Origin: Trichosphaerium sp. ATCC 40318
Taxonomy: Eukaryota; Discosea; Flabellinia; Trichosidae
Direction of reading: 5' to 3'
Assembly (NCBI GenBank): GCA_038496445.1
Contig: JALMLS010000380.1
Location: forward strand, 1-32,283
DNA length: 32,283 nucleotides
The notes beneath the pieces were generated by a model, which was not told the DNA's origin, searched no databases, and saw nothing but the letters and a program-made list of their open reading frames with translations. Positions within the stretch are counted from its first letter, which is position 1; every line of letters begins with the position of its first letter. The position numbers were made by a program, and so were the translations under genes. Of the stretch, positions 1-9,577 are shown one piece after another.

Positions 1-1860
1 AAATTAATTTTAAGTTGCAGCGTTTACGTTGTTTGGTTGTTGATTTACTTTAATGTACCAATTTTTATCTTTTTGATTTTAGTATGTGATGTTTTTATTT
101 AATAAGTACCCTAAACGGAAAGTGTCGTGTATCCACTTGTAGTTTAGATTTTAACATAGAAGAACATATAATAGTTCCGTAAAAAAACAGAGCGGAAGAT
201 TTTCATATAAGAATATTTAGAGTTTACAATATAAATAAAAAAATGTTTGATATTTTATTAATTTTAGTTTTATTAAACTTATTTTAGGGGATTTAGCTAT
301 GTTGCAGTTATTGAGTCGTTTACATCATAGAAGCAGAAGGTAAGAAGGAAACTACACAATTGAGGGAATGTTTAGGCTATATCTTAATTATTAGAAAGTG
401 TAACTTCTGGTTGAGTATATTTTTAAAGTATTTAAAGAACTTTATGAAAAAAAATTAAAAATTGATTTTTAATTTTTTGCTTAATAGTGTAGAAAAAGGT
501 AAGAACTAGAAAAAGAAAAATTAATTTTAATTTTTCTACCAAGGTAACGTTTTTATTAAAAAAAATTTTAAATAGTATATTTAAGTTTTTTTTAATAAAT
601 TGCAAAATAATAATTTGTAAATATATTTTTGCGTTATGGCTTTATAAAAAGATTTGTGTTATAAGCATGTATTTGTACATTATACAAAAAACGTTTGGAT
701 TGATTAGATATTGAAGAGAGTGAGCTCTTGAATGAGCTGGTTTTTATGCCGTTGATTCTTTTATAATAAGATAATGACATTGATAAGAGTTTATCTGATT
801 GATTACATATATATCCACGTGGGTATATAGATGGTTATTAGTACGACGAGGCTTAGTCCTATAGGTAGACGTAGAGAGGGTAGGGTTATTGAAGAATTAA
901 TTTTGGTTGGTAAAGCGTCGTTATGTAAATTTTAGGAGTCTTTTTATTTGGATTTAGTTACTTTTGTGGGAAAGTAATTGTTGGATCGCTCTAAGTTATT
1001 TAGGTGCCAAAAATAAGGATGATAATTATCGTAAAGTAGAAATAATTTTGTGCATTATATTTGGTTAATAGGTATGGGAACCAACGTTGAGATAAAAGAA
1101 AATAGTATATTATGAATATTGAGTAAATAAATTAATGCAGTGAAAAGACAGCCTCATATTTTAAGTTCGAATATACTTATGTTATGTTTTGTATGGTGTT
1201 CCTATATTAATAGATTATTAGGTGAATTTAGAAAAAGAAGCGAAAAATGAAACTTAAATATTTTTGAGTATAAAAAGTAGAGTAATAAAATAGTTGAGAA
1301 AGATTTATAAAAAATAGAAAGTATATTCTTGGGAATTAATTTTTATGTATGGTCCTGATGGTATAGAGATGTAAAAAAACAAAATATAGGAAGGGAAAGA
1401 AAGATTGGGAAAGCTATCTGCAGAAGAAAAAAAATTAGCTGAATATGATACAAAAATTTGAGTAATATGAAAGTGAAATTAAGAAGATTACGCTTTTATT
1501 TATTTAAGTTTTTTTTTTTATTATTCGTCTTTTGAAAATATTTTAAGTTGAGTGCATTATGTAAAGATATTTTTGTGAGAAATAATTAAAACATGTTGAT
1601 TTATGCGTAATATGAGATATATACTATAAGATATTGACTTAGTTATAGGATATAAGACTTTTATTTATGAGATTTTTTTTTAAAAGTATGGTGGAATATA
1701 TTTTGTAAAATTAGAAGATTTAAGAATCGTATATATTGTTGATAAAAAATATATTTCTTTACTTTTATTTTTTTTTAAAGTTATATTGACATATTATAAT
1801 ATTAAAGGGTATTATAAAGATATTTTTTTTTATATTACTAATACCTTCTTATATTATATA
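1..1860. other. unassigned region without a sustained ORF
   Basis: No frame stays open for long on either strand even with TGA read as Trp, and I recognise no protein motif. The base texture (T-rich, frequent stops, short open blocks) resembles the broken nad and cox genes further on, so an unidentified gene with missing bases is possible. Short rRNA-like strings occur: AGTACGACGAGG near 849, close to the sarcin-ricin loop AGTACGAGAGG but not identical, and CAAGGTAACG near 540. They are too short to call an rRNA gene. Confidence 0.4.
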
Positions 1861-1924
1861 TTTTTTAATTAGATCAAAAAAAAAAATAAAAGAAATAAAT
1901 AAAAAAAAAGTTAAAAAAGTAAAA

Positions 1925-1990
1925 GAAGTAAAACAAAAAATAAAAAAAATAAAAAAAGAAGTAAAACAAAAAATAAAAAAAATAACGAGA
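1925..1990. repeat. A-rich tandem repeat, period about 33 bp
   Basis: Two adjacent copies begin with GAAGTAAAACAAAAAATAAA at about 1925 and 1958. They lie in an almost pure A/G tract. No coding role is evident. Confidence 0.75.
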
Positions 1991-1999
1991 GTAATAAAA

Positions 2000-2121
2000 G
2001 AAAAAAAGAGTATATTAAAAAAAAAATATATTTTTTTTATTTATTTCTTTCGTTATTTTTGAAAAAAAAAGAGTATAATAAAAAAAATATATTTTTTTTA
2101 TTTATTTCTTTCGTTATTTCT
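2000..2121. repeat. two 61-bp direct tandem repeats
   Basis: Copies at 2000-2060 and 2061-2121 both read GAAAAAAA.GAGTATA, then an A run, TATATTTTTTTTATTTATTT and CTTTCGTTATTT. They differ at a few positions, and a partial third copy starts at 2122. Each unit could fold weakly (A run against T run). They sit just upstream of the ORF at 2177. Confidence 0.85.
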
Positions 2122-2176
2122 GAAAAAAAAAGAGCAAAAATTAAAATACAGTTTAAATGTATTAAATATAAGCATC

Positions 2177-2527
2177 ATGAGTAGCTTAAATTTATTAAAT
2201 AAGGTTAAAAAAAAGAAAAATATTATACCCTTTGATCATTATTTTAAAATAATGATCAAAGGGTATAATATTTTTCTTTTTTTTAACCTTATTTTTTTTT
2301 TTTTCTTTTTTTTAGAAAAAGAAAAAAAAAATGAGGTTTTTTTTAATAAGGTGTTTTATGTTTTCAGTGCTTTTATTCTTCTTAAATTTAAGAAGAATAA
2401 AAGCACTGAAAACATAAAACACCTTATTAAAAAAAAGGAAAAACTCATAAAAGAAAAAATAAAAAAGAAAAAAAAACATAGTTATGTATATATATTAAAT
2501 TTAAAAAAAGAAATAAAGCAAGCATAG
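2177..2527 (+). CDS. unassigned small Lys/Phe-rich ORF spanning two palindromes
   Basis: An ATG-initiated frame of 116 codons, not recognised. The protein alternates Lys-rich stretches with a Phe/Leu/Ile-rich segment (residues about 30-47) that could be a membrane helix. Most of the frame consists of two long palindromes (2197-2294 and 2337-2436), so the peptide may follow from their self-complementary sequence rather than from selection on a protein. A+T-rich Lys/Phe composition alone is weak evidence for a gene. Confidence 0.35.
   Translation: MSSLNLLNKVKKKKNIIPFDHYFKIMIKGYNIFLFFNLIFFFFFFLEKEKKNEVFFNKVFYVFSAFILLKFKKNKSTENIKHLIKKKEKLIKEKIKKKKKHSYVYILNLKKEIKQA
2197..2294. repeat. perfect 98-bp palindrome
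   Basis: Two 49-nt arms meet without a loop at ATTATTTT|AAAATAAT. I paired both ends base by base. It lies inside the ORF at 2177-2527. Confidence 0.97.
2337..2436. repeat. perfect 100-bp palindrome
   Basis: Arms of 50 nt join at CTTAAA|TTTAAG with no loop. Pairing stops at GG versus GG just outside. Only about 40 bp separate it from the preceding palindrome, with no shared sequence apart from A/T tracts. Confidence 0.97.
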
Positions 2528-3087
2528 AACGTAAAAAAAGTAAAAAAGAATTATATACTTGAGTTTGCGTATAGTACATTTTTATTGTGTGGATACTATT
2601 TTTAACTGTGTAAAAAGTCTTTATGGCGTCGAATCTTGATACAGATATCAAATTAAACAGGCTAATCTTTGAGAAGACCCCTGTTGTGTGTATAAATACA
2701 GTTTCTATGATGATATATATCAAATCTTATTTAAATACCAAAAACTTTAAGTTTTTTGCGTATAAATGTTTAAATTTATGTATAAATGTGTAGCTGCATT
2801 ATTAAAAACCTTGGTTATAGGTATGTTGCTAAATTAAAAGTGTTTTTAATTTTATATTTATTTTAAAAGAATATTATTGTTAAGTATAAAAGGTGTAAGG
2901 CATTCAGTAATAGAAATAGGATATCAAAAAGAAAAGAAATATAGAGCATGGGAAAATAGCTGGTTGAACAGAAATAGAAATAAAAAATAGATTAAGGAAG
3001 CTTGGGAAAAGGAAGTTAAGGTTACCTATATTAAAAAAGCTGAGGAAATATCTATGAGGAGCTTTATAAAAAAGCAATGGATGAAGG
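2528..3087. other. unassigned region with weak rRNA-like strings
   Basis: No sustained ORF until about 2900. The strings AAACAGGCTAATCTTTGAGA (near 2659) and GGTATGTTGCTAAATTAAAA (near 2820) resemble conserved peptidyl-transferase-domain motifs of large-subunit rRNA (ATAACAGGCTGATC and GGTATGGCTGTTCGCC). Their spacing, about 160 nt, is much longer than in an intact rRNA. From about 2900 the sequence becomes A/G-rich and looks like broken coding sequence running into the next ORF. Confidence 0.3.
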
Positions 3088-3468
3088 ATGATAAAGATTA
3101 TTTATAAATTATCGCAGCGCATGGTCATCCAGGAACTTTATGAAAATGACTCAAATAGATTATTGGGCAGATACAAAAAGAGAAAAGATAAGAAACAGAA
3201 AAAAAGAGAAAAAAGAAAAAAAGTGATAGTAAAAATATTGTCTTTTTTTTTTAAATCTATTAATTTTATATTTTTTAATTTTATAAAATTAATATTTTTA
3301 TGTTTAAATAGATTTGATTTGTATGATTATTTATTTTTTAATTTAGAAAAAAAAATGAAAAATAAAATAAAAAGATTTGAGCAAAGAAAAAAGAAAAAAG
3401 TAATATCTAAAGAAGAAAAAGAACAACTCGAATGAGAATTAGCTGTATCAGGTAAAATTGAAGAGTAA
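3088..3468 (+). CDS. unassigned Lys-rich ORF with a central hydrophobic segment
   Basis: Reading TGA as Trp extends this frame through 3433-3435 to TAA at 3466-3468 (126 codons). The N-terminal third is basic (RYKKRKDKKQKK). A central segment rich in Phe, Ile and Leu (about residues 51-85) could cross the membrane, and the C terminus is again Lys/Glu-rich. The frame upstream of 3088 is broken but similar in character, and a second open block follows at 3510-3716. These may be pieces of one gene with missing bases. No family recognised. Confidence 0.45.
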
Positions 3469-3509
3469 AAATGGATTATTTGATAATAAGGTAGAATTTT
3501 TTTCCTGAG

Positions 3510-3716
3510 TCCATACAAAATGCAACATTTTTATTTGAAGAAGAATTGAAAAAAAAATGAAATAATATTAAATTTAAAAAATTAAAATTAAATAAATTTT
3601 TCTGGGAAGAAGAATATCATTTAAAAAAAAAGAGAATAGAAAATTGGTGAGGTTGGGATTATTATTATTTCAACAAAGAGGAAATAATTTTAAAGGTTTA
3701 TTTAAAAAAGAAATAA
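3510..3716 (+). CDS. unassigned Trp-rich ORF block, possible 3' part of the preceding gene
   Basis: An open block of about 68 codons ending in TAA at 3714-3716. It includes FLFEEELKKKW and the Trp-rich stretch ENWWGWDYYYFNKEE, where several Trp are TGA. It has no convincing start of its own, so I read it as the continuation of the 3088-3468 frame after a one-base discontinuity near 3470-3510. Function unknown. Confidence 0.45.
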
Positions 3717-3722
3717 GAAAAG

Positions 3723-3790
3723 AAAAAAAATAAATAAAAGAATAGAGGTATTAAACGTTTAATACCTCTATTCTTTTATTTATTTTTTTT
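3723..3790. repeat. perfect 68-bp palindrome just after an ORF
   Basis: Arms meet at TTAAACGTTTAA and end in A8/T8 tracts. It begins 6 bp after the TAA at 3714-3716, so it could act as a transcript 3'-end or processing hairpin. That role is inferred from position only. Confidence 0.95.
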
Positions 3791-3893
3791 AGTATAAGTA
3801 TTTTATATCAAGTAAAGTATCAAATTTTTGAAACTTTTTAATTAAATTATTTAAATTTTTTAATTACTTTAGTGTTAAGCTTATATAGTTTTA

Positions 3894-4043
3894 TATTAAG
3901 GAGAAAAGAAGATCCTTTTATAGAGGTCACTAAACTTACTTTTATCCATATATCGCTCACGTCTTGAATTCAAGACGTGAGCGATATATGGATAAAAGTA
4001 AGTTTAGTGACCTCTATAAAAGGATCTTCTTTTCTCCTTAATA
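3894..4043. repeat. perfect 150-bp palindrome
   Basis: Arms of 75 nt meet at TTGAATTCAA and carry AGAAGATCCTTTTATAGAGG and CATATATCGCTCACGTCTTG. It is more GC-containing than its surroundings, and no mismatch was found in pairing. No sustained + strand frame covers it. Confidence 0.97.
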
Positions 4044-6040
4044 CAAAGAAATAAAGAAAATTTAATAAAAGCATTTGAGAAAGTGACAATTTGTTAAAAA
4101 ATTGAAAAAAGAAGGCAAGAAGAAGATTTAGATTTAGAAAATTATACGTTTCTAGAAAAATGAAGTATGAAATGATAAATAAAGTGGGTTTGTATTTTGG
4201 TGGATCATATGGACCTTCAGTCAGGTTTATGAAAATATCTATTATATAGGGAGAATGTGAAGGAGTTTGATCACAGAGATGATTGAATGAGGAAATAAAA
4301 AAATATATATCTTTAGTTTTTTGCAGGTAGGTCTTGCTTTTAAGGTAGTAAAAAAGAAAATCCGATGAGTGACTTGAACAGACTGTTGGCAACAGTTTAG
4401 GCCAAAGATAAATACTAAAAATTATAATATAGGAAACGTGGATTTCCAATTAATCAATTTATACAAGGTTATAATTGGGGGGACTTTTAGTGCATTGAGA
4501 AACTATGGGCGTAATAATTTTGAGGTATACATGATTATGTTTACATATACAAAATATGTTGGATTCTTTAGTGATGTAAACTTTAAAACAAAAATAGGGG
4601 AATCAAGAGAGCTGATGTATTTTCTATTCGTTTAAAGATCGTTTTAAAAGTTTGTATTTCTTAATTTATTAAATTTGATAAAAGACAAGATGTTTATTTT
4701 TTTTTAATAAAGTAAGAGTAGTTTTAATAGACAGGGTGATTTTTTGTACTGCAAAATATATATTTTATGAAGATATTGCATTTTTAAAAGAGATAATTTT
4801 CGAAGTAAAAGGATGAGTGATCTGGGGAATTTTACTTCGAACTAGACAAACAAAATCAAGGTACTCTTATGATATTCAAGAATTGCATAGAGATTTTTTT
4901 TTTAAGCGTCGGTTGATCTTTATAAGTTTTTTGCGTTTGCTTAGAGGAAGAAGTTCGTATTTGAATGAATGGGGTGATTTGGTAGGGAAGTTGCAAGACC
5001 TAAACTTTGGAATGTTTACATAGTGATTCTTCGAATCAAATTTTAGTATACATCCTTTACTTATGACTCGTTGATTTTGTCAAATAGTGTTACGATTTAG
5101 TATATAAACAGAATTAAGATTTAATATATTATCTTTTGGGAATGAATTTTACCTTATTTAGATAGTGTTATTTTGATAATTTTGAAGCGTTTAAATGTTG
5201 TATTTTTGTAGTAATGAAAATTTTTTGTTGGTGCATCGTTGAGTTTACCAGATTTTTGACGTTATGAGTCTTGTTTGATATATATAAAATTGGTCAAATA
5301 AGTGGTTATAAAAGTGTTTACATAGATAATTTTTGAGTATTAAGGGGAAACCTAATTGTTGAAGTATCAAGTAAGTGTTAAAGTTTGTTTTTTTTTAATA
5401 TAAAAGAATATATAAAAAACGTAGTTAAGTAATGTTTATGATAAATAATTTTTATCATTGTGAGATGTAGTGTTTGAGCAAATTTGTTTTAATATTTTTA
5501 TGGAAGAGGAGTAAAAAAAAGTATGTGCGGTTTAGAACTAAAGTCTACGAGGTTGTTATACAACAGTAGCATTATATATATAGGTATTGATGTACACAGT
5601 AGCCATTTAGTGAAATTTTTGGATTAAATATTTGTTTTTTCTGTAAGGTTTGTTTGTGAGAGGTATGTTATTGTTTTTAAACATGGAGGTAATCTAGTAC
5701 CCATTTAAAGTTTTTATTTTTTTTTTTAGTTTTTTTCTCGGACTTTTTTTTAAATTATTGTTATTTTTATTTTTAATTTTTTTATTTTTATATTTTTTTT
5801 ATTTATATATAAAGTTCTAAAAACTATAATAAAGTTAAGTTATAATATGAGTTTATAGATTATATTGCGATATTACTAAAAATAATACGTTAGGTGGTTT
5901 GTTGCAATGTTAGAAAAAAAAAGTGAAATTATGAAAAGTATTATTTTTTTAAGATAATTATTGTGTAAATAGTGGATTTAATGTTAAATAAGTTCTATAA
6001 TATTAAGTCGACTATGAGGTCAAGTTATTCATGTGTAATA
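4044..6040. other. unassigned region with short broken coding blocks
   Basis: Two short open blocks stand out: 4438-4635 (65 codons) and 4817-5023 (68 codons, with RLLRGRSSYLNEWGDLVGKL). Near 4440 another frame reads RGFPINQFIQGYNWGDF. These look like fragments of one or more genes with missing bases. From 5030 to 6040 nothing is sustained. GGTTTAGAAC near 5530 matches the large-subunit rRNA string GGGTTTAGAACGTCGTG over ten bases and then diverges. No gene can be named. Confidence 0.35.
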
Positions 6041-6108
6041 ATTTTAAATGGTTAGATATAAAATTCAAATTTGGAGGAATTTGAATTTTATATCTAACCA
6101 TTTAAAAT
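6041..6108. repeat. 68-bp inverted repeat with a 6-nt loop
   Basis: Arms ATTTTAAATGGTTAGATATA... and its complement flank loop TGGAGG (6072-6077). The right arm runs into the first open codons of the next ORF. Confidence 0.93.
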
Positions 6109-6955
6109 AGGAAAAAATTATGATACTGTAAAAAGACGTCGAGATAGTCATTTTAAAGTACTTATGAAAGTAAATAAATCTAGAGTGAGAGGAAAATATT
6201 TTAAAAAACCATGGGCATTTGAACATGGTTTAGTAGGTAAGAGGTCGTGAGATGAAATAGAATCAAAATTAAAAATAGTATCTGATTATAAGTTAGATAG
6301 ATTTCATTTTGATAATAGGAAGTTGATTATTTACGGAATTAGATTTTTTAATAAAAGATTTGTATTTAATTTAGGAGTAAGAGATAATGAATCTTCTATA
6401 TTTGCTGGCAAATGATGGATCCTAATAAGGATGACGTTATTGTGAAATACCTAGGCAAATAGATCAAAAGTATGGGATCGTTATCAAATAAAGCATGTTG
6501 ATTTATTTGATAACGAACGAAAACCAATAATAGATAAAGAAGGAAACGTTAGTTATAGTCTTGGCTTAGATAAAATTGCAATAACTAGACCGACTATTTT
6601 TAAAGATGAAATAACAAATAAATCAGATGGAGTATCGAGTGGAGTAGATTTAGAGTTTATAAATCATCAAGAGGTTTTGAAGATGAATGGTAGATCCTTT
6701 TGATTTAAAAGTCTTTTTAGAAGATATATTTTTAGGAGGCATTAAAAAACAACGTGGCAAAGAATGAATAAAAAAATGATAGATAATTCAGAAGATCTTT
6801 ATATTATAATTCTATTATAGAGATTTAATAGTAAACTTACAGAACCTATACATAGTTTTTTTTATACTAAATTTATTTGTCGCGCTCGAAAAAATTTACG
6901 TAAACAAACTTGATATTTTAAATGTGAAACTAAAGAAGAGTTAGTAAAAAAATAA
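6098..6955 (+). CDS. unassigned basic Trp-containing protein, frame broken about four times
   Basis: Blocks in different frames join into one plausible protein. The first (6098 to about 6460) reads GKYFKKPWAFEHGLVGKRSW and FNLGVRDNESSIFAGKWW. The second (about 6467-6680) reads VWDRYQIKHVDLFDNERKPI. A third reads MVDPFDLKVFLEDIFLGGIK. The last ends RARKNLRKQTWYFKCETKEE and stops at TAA 6953-6955. Trp is encoded by TGA at several places. Each break is cured by one missing base, as in nad4 and nad5. There is no hydrophobic segment. The composition would suit a ribosomal protein, but I cannot identify the family. Confidence 0.5.
6479..6515. repeat. short inverted repeat inside the ORF
   Basis: CGTTATCAAATAAA and its complement flank the 9-nt loop GCATGTTGA. 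It could be the product of ordinary coding sequence. Confidence 0.75.
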
Positions 6956-7367
6956 ATTTTAGAAATATTTATTTTTTAAGGGAAGCTCAAAGGCTCTTTT
7001 TAATAAAATGATTTAATTTATAGAGGATTAATAAGTACACCAGAGCAAGGGCATACAGTATAGAATCTGATGAAATGGAATGTGATATTATCCTTATCCT
7101 ATGAAAACAAAAGAAAAACCAAACGATTTAATATTGCATAGATGATTTGATAATTTTGAGAAATGCTTTATGATGATTATGTTGAGATGAAAGTGAGGAA
7201 ATTGAGCATACTGATTTAAGGTTGAAAATGAAAGTAGATTAGTGTTTTGAAAATTTTATTTTTGAGGAGAATTTTAGAAGTAGCGGTTTTATTTTTAAAG
7301 ATATTGTAATGAAGATTTTTATTATTGTTCTGAATGTATAAATTTAGATTAAATAATATTAATGAAG
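6956..7367. other. unassigned stretch after the 6.1-kb ORF
   Basis: No sustained ORF. Short blocks with Asp/Glu-rich and Trp-containing readings (around 7100-7320) suggest decayed or broken coding sequence. Nothing recognised. Confidence 0.3.
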
Positions 7368-7483
7368 GGTAAAAAATCGTGGATTTAAATTAAAAGCTTG
7401 CGAACTAACAGCTTCTTATTTAATATATTAAATAAGAAGCTGTTAGTTCGCAAGCTTTTAATTTAAATCCACGATTTTTTACC
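7368..7483. repeat. perfect 116-bp palindrome
   Basis: Arms of 58 nt meet at TAATATATTA and include AAAAGCTTGCGAACTAACAG. Pairing ends at G versus A outside. It lies between unassigned stretches. Confidence 0.97.
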
Positions 7484-8158
7484 AATAATTGGGATTTAAA
7501 TTTATTGAGTTTATTTTTGATTATAAGGTACATTTTCTTTTTGGATATATTTCTAGATGATTTTTTTTTGAAGTTAACAATATAACCTTAATGTATTAGA
7601 GAGAAGAATAAAGAAATCAACTTGACGGAGCGATTTTATAATAGCGATCTAATAGACAATTTATAGATTTTGGTTTGAAGCATTATTGAGGTAGAAGTTT
7701 ACCACCGCGTCGACTAAAGTGTTTTGCCCACCAGTACAAGAAGGTTTATGGGTTTTTTGCTCGATGAGATGATATATGAGTGAAGAATCTAAACTTATTT
7801 TTTGAATAGTATATATAGAGATGAGCTTTATATGGTGAAAATAATAGGCTGAGATAAGACAAGAGAAAGTAAGTTGATTTGGTTTTGAGTGATTACATCG
7901 TTCAGAAGAAATGTTAGATAACCATTGAGGAGCCTCTTGAGATTTACATGATATTATTATAGATTTAGATCTTGGTTTTTTTAAAAGTGAAATCATATGT
8001 TGGTAGATTTACGAAGTATGAAGAGCATAATCGTTTATTTCTTTTGTTAAATCTTATGTAGATATAAAAAAAATTTTAGTAATGGTAGTTTTAAAGTAAT
8101 CGTATTTTCGCGATTAAAAAATTAAAAACGGAATATTTTTATTAAATACTATGTTTAT
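7484..8158. other. unassigned broken region
   Basis: No + strand frame is sustained. With shifts, pieces such as RSLPPRRLK and QYKKVYGFFARWDDIW (about 7690-7780) look protein-like with TGA as Trp. An open frame on the opposite strand (7661-7996) has no recognisable features and is probably incidental. Confidence 0.3.
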
Positions 8159-8328
8159 CTCAAAGTAAGACATATATATAAAGTAAATATAAAGGTATTG
8201 TCAATACCGTATCACAGATAATGCTTTAATATTGCAGTTCATCGATGAACTGCAATATTAAAGCATTATCTGTGATACGGTATTGACAATACCTTTATAT
8301 TTACTTTATATATATGTCTTACTTTGAG
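8159..8328. repeat. perfect 170-bp palindrome
   Basis: Arms of 85 nt meet at TTCATCGATGAA and carry CAATACCGTATCACAGATAA. It is among the longest in the window. Confidence 0.97.
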
Positions 8329-8405
8329 TAATTTTAAATTTTGAGCATTTATTTGTTTTTTTATTAATTTTTGTATGTTATTATTAAAAGTAATATTCTA
8401 TTTAT

Positions 8406-8539
8406 TTATATATTGATGAACATTAATTTTTTTAGTATTTTTGTCGGCTGGATTTATTTTTTAATCGGTTTTAAAACCGATTAAAAAATAAATCCAGCCG
8501 ACAAAAATACTAAAAAAATTAATGTTCATCAATATATAA
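8406..8539. repeat. perfect 134-bp palindrome
   Basis: Arms of 67 nt meet at CGGTTTTAAAACCG and include TTTTTGTCGGCTGGATTTAT. It starts 77 bp after the preceding palindrome and does not share its sequence. Confidence 0.97.
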
Positions 8540-8648
8540 TTTAGTTTATTTAGTAGGGCGTAATAGTTTGTAAGCTATATTTATCTTTAATTTTAACTAA
8601 ATCTGAGTATAAGTTATTATAAGTTTATTTAAATTTGTAAAAAGTAAA

Positions 8649-8850
8649 AAAAAAGAAAAAAAAGACGCAAAAGAAGCAAAAGCAAGTTGAACTTGAACCT
8701 GAATAGTGTTACTTGTATCAAACTTTTTAAATGGTTTGACGGATTTAGAATTTTATTTAGTTTTATTTGCGTCTTTTTTTTCTTTTTTGCTCTTTTTTTT
8801 AATACTTCAAGAAATTTTTGTTTGAATAGAGAAAAAGTTAAAAAAAAGAG
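8649..8850. repeat. imperfect A/T-rich inverted repeats
   Basis: AAAAAAGACGCAAA near 8660 is complementary to TTTGCGTCTTTTTT near 8767, and GCTCTTTTTTT near 8789 to AAAAAAAGAGC near 8841. Arms are short and rich in A and T runs, unlike the perfect palindromes elsewhere. Confidence 0.6.
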
Positions 8851-8906
8851 CAAAAATAAAAAAATATAAAAAAGAAATACAAAAATTAATAGTCAAAGAG
8901 AATATT

Positions 8907-9308
8907 ATGGAGGAAAAGATAGCTAAAATAGAAGAGAAATTAACAGTAGAAAATCTTATTAAAAACTATGATTCAAAAGAGGAAAAACTATTTACGGAGG
9001 ATGCAGCTTGAAATAATTTTAAATCTTTTATGAAGCAAAGAAATTTACTGTTAGAAGAACGTATAAAAATAATTGAGTTGTGACTAAAAGAAGAAGATTC
9101 AAAAGAATTGAAAAGGCAATGTAAAATATATTTAGGTTATAGTTTAAAAACAAAAGAAAAACTAAAAATAAAAAGTAAAATAATGAGCGATATTGAAGAT
9201 ATACATTTTAGGGCACGTTTTAGTTTTCGAGGTTTAACTAAAGAAAAAGTTATAGAAATTATAGAATTAGAAGAAAAATTAAAAGAATCGTTATCTATTT
9301 ATTATTAA
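8907..9308 (+). CDS. unassigned charged, probably helical protein
   Basis: An uninterrupted frame from ATG 8907 to TAA 9306-9308 (133 codons) when TGA is Trp; two in-frame TGA fall in DAAWNNF and IELWLKEED. The sequence is Glu/Lys-rich throughout (MEEKIAKIEEKLTVENLIK at the start, KEKVIEIIELEEKLKES near the end) and should form helices or a coiled coil. No membrane segment is visible. The frame is also open upstream to about 8780, so the true start could be earlier. It lies about 100 bp before the first R repeat and about 270 bp before nad5. Function unknown. Confidence 0.6.
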
Positions 9309-9407
9309 GTAATAGCATATTCATTCTTTATTGTTTTGTTTTTTATAATAGTTTTTTAGTATCAAAAAAGCATATGTAAGAGGGGAATTTTTGAAAAAAA
9401 TAGTAAA

Positions 9408-9526
9408 AAAAAAAGAGAATGTTATTTGTATTATAAATGAATATCTAAAAAGGATAGTTATTTGTTTATAATTTTTTATAGTTTCAAGGGAAGAAGCGAA
9501 ATTAAAAATAAATTAAGTTCTTTAAA
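9408..9526. repeat. dispersed repeat R, copy 1
   Basis: An A tract is followed by GAGAATGTTATTTGTATTAT and GTTTCAAGGGAAGAAGCGAA, ending near TTAAGTTCTTTAA. The copies at 25118-25237 and 32186-32283 match nearly base for base over about 100-115 bp. This copy lies about 50 bp upstream of nad5. It may be a promoter or processing element, a small RNA or an rRNA piece (see findings). It has no ORF. Confidence 0.93.
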
Positions 9527-9577
9527 TTTTATATTTTTTGTTTTTTATAATTAAAAGTAAAAAGAAAGAAAGAAATT

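Noticed and set aside
2659-2870. Intact LSU rRNA domain V
   Set aside because: The two resembling strings are about 160 nt apart instead of about 70, and the conserved GTTTGGCACCTCGATG between them is absent.
3970-4449. Minus-strand frame of 159 codons
   Set aside because: Its C-terminal 25 codons are a palindrome arm and the rest has no recognisable motif. It relies on stop-free A/T-rich composition.
7661-7996. Minus-strand frame of 111 codons
   Set aside because: No motif and no start context. The + strand of the same stretch has protein-like pieces with TGA as Trp, so the antisense frame is probably incidental.
9408-9526. tRNA gene in repeat R
   Set aside because: No cloverleaf with a plausible acceptor stem and anticodon arm could be drawn.
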